Below, piece after piece: positions 15,936 through 20,671 of a DNA stretch of 20,671 nucleotides (position 1 is its first letter; every line of letters starts with the position of its first letter). This DNA comes from JASJGK01 sp033791585. GTDB taxonomy: Bacteria > SAR324 > XYD2-FULL-50-16. The stretch covers positions 1 through 20,671 of the forward strand of contig JASJGK010000037.1 of the NCBI GenBank assembly GCA_033791585.1, read 5' to 3'. The notes beneath the pieces were generated by a model. The model did no database searches, had not been told where the DNA came from, and worked only from the letters and a program-made list of their open reading frames with translations. The position numbers were made by a program, and so were the translations under genes.

Positions 15936-16214
15936 TTAGGCCAAGGGAGTTTCCTGTTATTTTATCTAAATTCTACTTTCGGCAAGTTGAGAAATTTTAC
16001 TTTTTCTTTTGTTTTCAATGTTTTTAGTTAGATGGTGCTAGATTAACAGCCTCACTTGCATTATATTTAAGCCTGACGCTCCAAAGGACAAAAGAAAGGG
16101 AAAAGTAAAAATTTACTTTTTTCCGAACTTAAATTTTGAACCGAAACTAAAGATCCTATTTTAAGGCGAGAGTGATTTTTAAGTCTAGGAATTTTAACTT
16201 TTTTTATAAATGCC
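15936..16214. promoter_or_regulatory. Divergent promoter region between envelope operon and protease-sigma operon
   Basis: These 279 bases separate the leftward six-gene envelope operon from the rightward protease-sigma-anti-sigma operon, so both promoters should lie here. It is rich in the motif TTTACTTT/AAAGTAAA: one copy at 15996-16003 and a head-to-head pair at 16102-16119, with a weaker TCTACTTTC at 15972-15980. A TTGAACC element at 16137-16143 resembles ECF-sigma -35 sites only loosely. I could not place a convincing -10. No small gene is seen. Confidence 0.5.
16101..16120. repeat. Perfect 9-bp inverted repeat, operator candidate
   Basis: AAAAGTAAA (16101-16109) and TTTACTTTT (16112-16120) are exact reverse complements separated by AA. 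The two-base spacer is too short for a good RNA hairpin loop, which suggests a protein-binding dyad in the divergent promoter region. It is AT-rich, so chance cannot be excluded. Confidence 0.45.
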
Positions 16215-17036
16215 ATGAGACTCTACCAACCCCTTATTCCTTTTCTATTTCTAGCCTTTTTTGGGGCTAGCACCTCTTTAGCGGGGGAAGAATATAGCAA
16301 ATTTATTGTCCCCCCTTTGATGATTGGGGCAGACCAATCGGCACCCATTGCAACCAGTTTAGCAATGATTCATGGCCAAGAAAAAGAGCCTAAGCCAAGG
16401 CAAATTCAAATTATCAAAAGCGCCGATTTTGAACCCTTGCAAAAATACGCAAGGACCAGCCCTGAGTTTAGCCTCAGCCGCTCCGTTGGTTGGATAAAAG
16501 TGGATGATAAAAACTTTTGTACAGGTTTTTTGGTAGGGCCCGACTTAATGCTAACCAGCTTACACTGCGTTTCTGGCGACCCTGACCACATTCGAACCAG
16601 CAGGTTTAAGATCTACTTTGAATATTTAGAACCTAAAAAAACTGGTTCCATTTCCAGCACTGTAAAATCTGTGGTGGCGACCAACAAAAAATTGGATTTT
16701 ATTCTGCTCAAGTTACATGTTCCCATAGGGACTGAATTTGGCTGGCTAAAATTGAATGACCAACCCTTAGAAGGCCGTTCAGAGCAGGTGATGGTGATCC
16801 AACACCCTAGTGGCAGAGCAAAAGAATTGGTGAAAAAAAATAGCCATATGGTAAGAAGTTACCCCCAAGTAATTCACTATACCTCTGACACAGAAGTGGG
16901 TTCTTCTGGTGCTCCTGTATTTTTATTAGGGGAAAAAATCGTTATTGCCTTGCATCATGCTTCAGGATTTGGTGTAAATGAGGGTATCGCAGCCAACAAG
17001 ATCTTGGCCTTTATCGCACCTCATTTAAAACGCTAG
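16215..17036 (+). CDS. Exported trypsin-like serine protease
   Basis: The product is 273 residues. The signal peptide covers 1-23 (hydrophobic LIPFLFLAFFGA, cleavage near SLA-G). A roughly 65-residue pro-like segment precedes the protease core. The triad is intact: H117 in LTSLHCV, D161 in LDFILLK and S231 in EVGSSGAPVF. C102 and C118 bracket the His loop like the conserved trypsin-family disulfide. The G-S-S-G-A-P motif and size fit bacterial V8/glutamyl-endopeptidase-like S1 proteases rather than the DegP type, and there is no PDZ. Its stop is 5 nt before the sigma-factor start, so they are co-transcribed. This makes it a candidate for a role in the sigma pathway, for example processing an envelope signal, or a product of that regulon. 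The ATG gives the only sensible signal peptide; the ribosome-binding site is weak. Confidence 0.9.
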   Translation: MRLYQPLIPFLFLAFFGASTSLAGEEYSKFIVPPLMIGADQSAPIATSLAMIHGQEKEPKPRQIQIIKSADFEPLQKYARTSPEFSLSRSVGWIKVDDKNFCTGFLVGPDLMLTSLHCVSGDPDHIRTSRFKIYFEYLEPKKTGSISSTVKSVVATNKKLDFILLKLHVPIGTEFGWLKLNDQPLEGRSEQVMVIQHPSGRAKELVKKNSHMVRSYPQVIHYTSDTEVGSSGAPVFLLGEKIVIALHHASGFGVNEGIAANKILAFIAPHLKR

Positions 17037-17041
17037 ATTCT

Positions 17042-17818
17042 TTGACTCAGAACCAACCAAAAGAACTTCTTTTTGAAAACTTTGATTTTATAGAATCTCA
17101 GTGTGCCCTGGCGACCTTAAAACTCTTTCGCACCACGAAAGAGGTGGCGGCGGACCACAATAAAGACGACCTTTTTTTGCTAGTCATTGAGCAGCTCTCC
17201 CAAGACAACTATGAAATCCTAACCCGCTACCCCGACCCAAATCGAGTCAAGGGATTTTTAAAGGTCTTTATTCACAGAAAGGCCATTGATTTTCAAAGAA
17301 AAAAGCTGGGCCGTAGCGAGATCACCAAGGTTATTGAAGAGATTGGCCCACCTGCAAAAAAGGTATTTGCCTACTATATCACACACCCTATGCCCATTGA
17401 GGATGTGACAGAAATCATCAACCGAGATGATAAGAAAAAATATACCCAAAGCCAGATACTTGAAATTGGAGAAAAGCTAAAAGCGGCGGCAGAAAAAATG
17501 CAGCTTCGCTCGGCGGCCAGAGAAAAAACGGTGGAAATGGATGCCAGTTTTTATGAGCCTACAAGCCAAAGCCCCACGCCAGATGATGCAATAATAGAGA
17601 CAGAGGATGCTGGGCACTTGAAAGATTTACTAGGAGCCTTGACCCCTGTTGAAGCCCACGCTTTAGCTTTACGATTCCAAGATGACTTAAAACCAAGGGA
17701 AATGGCCCTTGTTTTAATAATGTCTGAAAAGGCTGTTTCCAATTTAATTTACAGGGCCTTAGCCAAATGCAAACAGGCCGCTTTGGAAAAGGGTTTTTCT
17801 TTGGGCGATTTTATCTAA
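17042..17818 (+). CDS. ECF-like sigma-70 family factor with a large inter-domain insert
   Basis: The product is 258 residues from a TTG start 5 nt after the protease stop; no ATG exists before mid-gene, so coupled translation is likely. Residues about 41-91 match sigma region 2 (DLFLLVIEQL ... GFLKVFIHRKAIDFQRKK, the last part like region 2.3-2.4). Residues about 191-250 match region 4, a helix-turn-helix (LLGALTPVEAHALALRF ... MSEKAVSNLIYRALAKCKQ). Between them lie about 100 residues, including GPPAKKVFAYYITHPMPIEDVTE and a charged helix, much longer than the usual short ECF linker. It should direct RNA polymerase to a small regulon. The next gene is a zinc-type anti-sigma. The insert may be an extra regulatory or DNA-binding segment; it is not assigned. 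Sigma identity is confident, ECF subgroup unknown. Confidence 0.85.
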   Translation: MTQNQPKELLFENFDFIESQCALATLKLFRTTKEVAADHNKDDLFLLVIEQLSQDNYEILTRYPDPNRVKGFLKVFIHRKAIDFQRKKLGRSEITKVIEEIGPPAKKVFAYYITHPMPIEDVTEIINRDDKKKYTQSQILEIGEKLKAAAEKMQLRSAAREKTVEMDASFYEPTSQSPTPDDAIIETEDAGHLKDLLGALTPVEAHALALRFQDDLKPREMALVLIMSEKAVSNLIYRALAKCKQAALEKGFSLGDFI

Positions 17819-17840
17819 AGCTTTTAACGAGCTATTTGTA

Positions 17841-17866
17841 AAATAAAGTAAAGAAAAAAAGTAAAA
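17841..17866 (+). repeat. Two direct copies of AAAGTAAA before the anti-sigma gene
   Basis: AAAGTAAA occurs at 17845-17852 and 17858-17865, 13 bases apart, in the 111-nt gap between sigma and anti-sigma genes. The same octamer forms the inverted repeat at 16102-16119. It may be a binding site allowing separate control of the anti-sigma gene. The motif is AT-rich and also appears by chance in coding DNA. Confidence 0.35.
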
Positions 17867-17929
17867 TCAAATATTAAAACGTATTAAACAAGTAGAATCA
17901 AAACCAACCACCTAAACGTGAAATAACTT

Positions 17930-18541
17930 GTGAAAACTCAAGACGAAAAATTAGGAAAGCGCCTAGCCCAAGGCCTTAAAAATGGGCTAATAGCTGATAA
18001 ATACAATGAAGTTTGCCCAGACGACGCAACCTTTTTTGAATTTACTGAAGCCAGCTTGAACGCCGCTGAAATGGAAGAATGCCAGCTTCACTTGGCCCAA
18101 TGCGCACCCTGTAGAGAAACTTATAGCCTGTTGCAAATGCCAGAGACACCCCAAACAATAAATACAAAGACTTTTTGGGCAAACTCTTGGAAGCAAATGA
18201 CAGCTGTAGCTGCGGCCTTGATCCTCTTTGCCCCAGGTCTTTATCAATCTATTAACCCTGACCAACCTTTGGTTTTAGAAACCATGGAAAGCCAAGCGAG
18301 CCACGATTTTTATGCAATCATTTATTTGGATGATACCCTGCGGACAGAAACCACAAAGAGCCTTGCCTCAGGACAGGTTAGTAGTGGCTTAAAAACGGCC
18401 TTAACCTTGGCTGAGCCAGAGTTAAAGGGCATGAACATCAACAAGTGGACCTTGACTACCAATGCTAAAAAAATTGTAACCCCTAAGTATCTAGAAGTTT
18501 ATGTTACAGCGGGCAAACTTCGGTTGGTTGTTGCGCCTTAG
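17930..18541 (+). CDS. Membrane anti-sigma factor with zinc-finger (ZAS-like) domain
   Basis: The product is 203 residues from a GTG start at 17930. Residues about 30-65 form a zinc-binding anti-sigma motif, H54-x3-C58-x2-C61 in CQLHLAQCAPCRE, as in ZAS-domain anti-sigma factors that clamp ECF sigma factors. A single transmembrane helix lies at about 89-105 (MTAVAAALILFAPGLYQ), and about 100 residues follow outside the membrane, with no family I recognise. It should hold the upstream sigma factor inactive at the inner membrane and release it on a signal sensed by the outer domain. It sits 111 nt after the sigma gene, a gap wide enough for its own promoter. No clear Shine-Dalgarno is visible; the start is chosen because it opens the frame just before the conserved domain. 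Confidence 0.85.
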   Translation: MKTQDEKLGKRLAQGLKNGLIADKYNEVCPDDATFFEFTEASLNAAEMEECQLHLAQCAPCRETYSLLQMPETPQTINTKTFWANSWKQMTAVAAALILFAPGLYQSINPDQPLVLETMESQASHDFYAIIYLDDTLRTETTKSLASGQVSSGLKTALTLAEPELKGMNINKWTLTTNAKKIVTPKYLEVYVTAGKLRLVVAP

Positions 18542-18619
18542 TTTTATTTAGTTGCTCTTTTTCTCTCCTTAGCCGCGGCTTCTCTAGTTACTGCTTAGTT
18601 CTCTTGATACTTTTCTATT

Positions 18620-18652
18620 GCCTGAGGCAACTCTTTAAATTAAACCTCAGGC
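18620..18652 (+). terminator. Hairpin, possible terminator of the sigma/anti-sigma operon
   Basis: GCCTGAGG (18620-18627) and CCTCAGGC (18645-18652) form a perfect 8-bp stem with a 17-nt loop about 80 nt after the anti-sigma stop. The following sequence is pyrimidine-rich but has no immediate T run, so termination would be weak or factor-dependent. It might instead be part of a small RNA. Confidence 0.4.
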
Positions 18653-18781
18653 CTTCGCTTCTTGCTGCTCTGCTTTCTCTAAGTTTTCTTTTCTCCTACG
18701 CTCACCTTAGAAAGCTTTCGGTAATAAGCAGAAAGAAACAGGCTATAGAAATTAAAAGAACCATTGTAAGAAGATGAGGCT

Positions 18782-18801
18782 AAACTTTATAGCCAAAGTT
18801 T
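18782..18801 (+). other. Small hairpin upstream of malic enzyme
   Basis: AAACTTT (18782-18788) and AAAGTTT (18795-18801) form a 7-bp AT-rich stem with loop ATAGCC. It is not followed by a T tract, so its role is unclear. Confidence 0.3.
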
Positions 18802-18908
18802 GAAACCCACCGTATGTACCCCCAGACTTGGTGTGTGACTAAGAATTCTTCTATCCCCGCAACACATCCACTTTTAGAGACTTAGCCAAACAAAAAAACG
18901 CCTAATGC

Positions 18909-18939
18909 TTGACCAAAAGGATTAATAATAGCATATGAT
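18909..18939 (+). promoter_or_regulatory. Candidate sigma-70 promoter of malic enzyme
   Basis: TTGACC (18909-18914) and TATGAT (18934-18939) resemble -35 and -10 boxes, with a 19-base spacer, longer than ideal. Transcription would begin near 18945, just before the ATG at 18965, which supports that start over the ATG at 18935 that falls inside the -10 box. Confidence 0.4.
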
Positions 18940-18964
18940 TAAGCAAAAACTTTTAAGGATTAAG

Positions 18965-20272
18965 ATGAAGATACCAGAGGTAATATTAGTAGAAGTGAAC
19001 CATGCGCCAGGCATGCTTGCTAAAGTTTTAGCTGTTGTTGGTGAGGTAGGCCTGACCATTGAAGGCTTAGTGATGAGAACAAGAACCCAAGATAAAACCG
19101 TCTGGGAATTGACCATCGAACTTAATGAAGATGAAAACCTAGACTTAACACAAAAGATTTCAGCCCTAGAATGCGCTGAGGTTATTGGTTTTTCAGATCG
19201 TGTTTTCGACCTCCATCGTGGAGGCAAGATCGAAACTGTTTCCAAACATAAGACCAGATCAATGCAAACGTTGCGTGATATTTATACCCCTGGAGTTGCT
19301 CGGGTTTGTTTGGCCATTGAAAAAAACCCCCATTTGGCTGCTGAATTTACTGGTATCCCTAACACCGTGGCCATTGTAACCAACGGTACAGCCATTTTAG
19401 GTCTTGGTGATATCGGCCCTGTTGCTGGTATGCCGGTGATGGAAGGCAAGGCCGCTTTATTTAACCAGCTGGCTGGGCTTTCTGGCGTGCCTATTTTAAT
19501 TGAAAGTAAAGATACAGAAGAAATCATCCGTACAGTCAAAGCAATAGCGCCTACCTTTGGATCAATCCAATTAGAAGATATTGCAGCGCCTGAATGCTTT
19601 GAAATTGAGCGACGTTTAAAAGAAGAGTTGGATATCCCTGTGTTACACGATGACCAACATGGTACGGCTGTAGTAGTTTTAGCAGCCATGCTCAGTGCTG
19701 GTAGAAATGTAAAAAGAGACATTAAAGAATCTGTAATTGGCCAGATCGGGCTAGGGGCCGCTGGCCTTGGCATCACTAGCCTACTCATCGAATATGGCGC
19801 TAAAAAAGTCTATGGGGCTGATTTAAATGAAGCCGCTTTAGAAATGCTTGAAGCCAAAGGGGGCCACAGGGCAACCTTAACTGAGTTAATGGAAAAGTGC
19901 GATATTGTGGTTGCTACCACAGGTGTTAGGGGTTTAATTAAGCCTGAATGGGTGAGAAAAGGCCAATTGATTTTTGCGCTCAGTAACCCTGAGTCAGAAA
20001 TCGAGCCTGCCGTTGCTTTAGCCCATGGCGCTGCCTATGCCGCTGATGGTAAAAACGTCAATAACGTGCAAGCCTTCCCTGGTCTTTTCAGGGGTGCTGT
20101 AAACTCAGGGGCGAAACGCTTTACTAGCGAAATGCTTTTTGCGGCAGCAGAAGAAATTGCCAATAATACCCCTTCCAATCAATTGGTGCCAGACCCGTTA
20201 GATGAAGAGATTCATATAAAAATAGCATCTGCCGTTTACGAGGCTGCTCGTAAATCTGGTGCTACTAAATAG
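18965..20272 (+). CDS. NAD(P)-dependent malic enzyme with N-terminal ACT domain
   Basis: I start at ATG 18965, which has AAGGA six bases upstream, giving 435 residues; an in-frame ATG at 18935 has poorer spacing. Residues about 4-75 are an ACT domain (EVNHAPGMLAKVLAVVGEVG), a likely amino-acid-binding regulatory module. The malic-enzyme core follows: Y107 in RDIYTPGVA, catalytic K162 in MEGKAALF, metal ligands E204-D205 and D230 in HDDQHGTA, then a Rossmann fold with GLGAAG (262-267), ADLNEA and SNPESEIEP. It converts malate to pyruvate and CO2 with reduction of NAD or NADP in the cytoplasm. D286 after the second strand hints at NAD preference, but this is inference. The core resembles the compact bacterial type (about 400 residues) without a phosphotransacetylase domain. 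It is a single housekeeping gene, convergent with the kinase fragment downstream. Confidence 0.95.
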   Translation: MKIPEVILVEVNHAPGMLAKVLAVVGEVGLTIEGLVMRTRTQDKTVWELTIELNEDENLDLTQKISALECAEVIGFSDRVFDLHRGGKIETVSKHKTRSMQTLRDIYTPGVARVCLAIEKNPHLAAEFTGIPNTVAIVTNGTAILGLGDIGPVAGMPVMEGKAALFNQLAGLSGVPILIESKDTEEIIRTVKAIAPTFGSIQLEDIAAPECFEIERRLKEELDIPVLHDDQHGTAVVVLAAMLSAGRNVKRDIKESVIGQIGLGAAGLGITSLLIEYGAKKVYGADLNEAALEMLEAKGGHRATLTELMEKCDIVVATTGVRGLIKPEWVRKGQLIFALSNPESEIEPAVALAHGAAYAADGKNVNNVQAFPGLFRGAVNSGAKRFTSEMLFAAAEEIANNTPSNQLVPDPLDEEIHIKIASAVYEAARKSGATK

Positions 20273-20335
20273 GTTTGGCGGAGTTTTATTTTAAGAAAGT
20301 GAGGTCAGTAAATGTAAACCTTACAGATTTGGCTT

Positions 20336-20671
20336 TTATAAATCCAAGCTAAATCGGCTTCCCTTTCCTAAGGTGGATTCCACCCGAATCGTACCGCCGT
20401 GGGCCTGCATAATTTCTTTACAGATTGGCAGGCCTACACCTGTCCCCTCCTCCCCTTCTGTCCCTAAAGTGGTGGTCAAAATTTCTTCATCAAAAATGTA
20501 TTTGATCTGATCTGCCGTCATACCCACCCCATAATCTTCTACAAAAAAGCTTCCCTTGGCTGTACCTTGGCCGATGATAATACATTTACCAGAATGACTA
20601 AACTTAATGGCATTGGTAATTAGATTTTGGAACACTTGAGCAAGTAAGAGGGGGTCGCCATAAACACTGGC
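20336..20671 (-). CDS. Histidine kinase C-terminal ATPase domain (5' part outside window)
   Basis: The frame is open to the right edge and ends at TAA 20338-20336, leaving 111 residues. They form most of a HATPase_c domain: N box QNLITNAIKF (Asn at 16 and 20 of the fragment), G1 box EDYGVGM, F-box segment IFDEE, G2 box GTGVGLPIC and the final GGTIRVES ... GKGSRFSL strands. All nucleotide-binding motifs seen are intact. The sensor, H box and true start lie beyond the window, so neither its input nor its partner can be judged. It converges with the malic enzyme gene, with 63 nt between stops. Confidence 0.92.
   Translation of the reverse strand, partial: ASVYGDPLLLAQVFQNLITNAIKFSHSGKCIIIGQGTAKGSFFVEDYGVGMTADQIKYIFDEEILTTTLGTEGEEGTGVGLPICKEIMQAHGGTIRVESTLGKGSRFSLDL

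Larger units (their letters stand above)
18542..18964. other. Structured intergenic region between anti-sigma and malic enzyme genes
   Basis: About 420 bases hold no credible gene. The plus strand is strongly pyrimidine-rich from 18542 to about 18706 and then purine-rich to about 18780. Palindromes include AGCCGCGGCT at 18571-18580 and GAAAGCTTTC at 18710-18719. Inverted repeats lie at 18620-18652, 18672-18715 (GCTTTCTCTAAG with CTTAGAAAGC, imperfect) and 18782-18801. The 3' end carries a promoter candidate for the malic enzyme. A short hydrophobic frame on the minus strand (18702-18764, 20 residues) is too weak to call. Confidence 0.5.

Noticed and set aside
18702..18764. Minus-strand frame for a 20-residue hydrophobic peptide in the malic enzyme upstream gap
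   Set aside because: It is very short, has no ribosome-binding site, and the frames after it are full of stops, so it is better explained by base composition.
20313..20325. TGTAA-ACC-TTACA dyad between malic enzyme and the kinase fragment as a terminator
   Set aside because: The stem is only five AT-rich pairs with a three-base loop and no T run; chance is likely.
1..20671. Mobile elements, CRISPR arrays, phage genes or toxin-antitoxin pairs
   Set aside because: I looked for transposase or integrase motifs, spaced direct repeats and small paired genes and found none.

Overview
The window comes from a Gram-negative (diderm) bacterium. It encodes lipoproteins with lipoboxes, many signal-peptide proteins, beta-barrel-like outer-membrane proteins ending in Phe, and several two-component proteins. 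DNA is moderately AT-rich, and TTG and GTG starts are used beside ATG. The style (many sensor and receiver proteins, LPP20-like, PEGA and SBBP-propeller envelope proteins, an ECF-like sigma/anti-sigma pair) resembles delta-proteobacterial or Bdellovibrionota genomes. That placement is a guess from general knowledge; there is no rRNA or other phylogenetic marker here.

Layout, left to right. (1) 1-5480, minus strand: a signalling block. A PAS histidine kinase (1448-3310) is followed by a REC-DUF3369-GGDEF diguanylate cyclase (1-1424, cut by the window edge), so phospho-signalling probably feeds c-di-GMP synthesis. Separately, two tandem-receiver proteins without an output domain (4584-5480 and 3591-4574) form an operon; the first receiver of the second protein has lost its phosphorylation site. 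(2) 5779-8995, plus strand: two paralogous, translationally overlapping outer-membrane beta-barrel candidates, each with an N-terminal periplasmic-type domain carrying two Cys at matching places. (3) 15935 down to 9107, minus strand: six same-direction genes for exported proteins. In order of transcription they are a protein of three LPP20-like modules, a single-module LPP20 lipoprotein, a Deg/trypsin-like protease without PDZ, a YfaP/DUF2135-like secreted protein, a CsgG/TolB-N-like plus PEGA membrane protein, and an SBBP beta-propeller lipoprotein. (4) 16215-18541, plus strand and divergent from (3): an exported trypsin-like protease, an ECF-like sigma factor with a large insert between regions 2 and 4, and a zinc-finger membrane anti-sigma factor. 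(5) 18542-18964: a structured non-coding gap. (6) 18965-20272: an ACT-domain NAD(P) malic enzyme, a housekeeping gene. (7) 20336-20671, minus strand: the C-terminal end of another histidine kinase, cut by the window edge.

The most interesting unit is the divergent pair (3)+(4). An envelope operon rich in LPP20-type modules lies back to back with a protease-sigma-anti-sigma operon, and the shared intergenic region contains a perfect inverted repeat of an AAAGTAAA motif that recurs before the anti-sigma gene. An envelope-sensing and assembly system controlled by this sigma factor is a reasonable hypothesis, not something the sequence proves.
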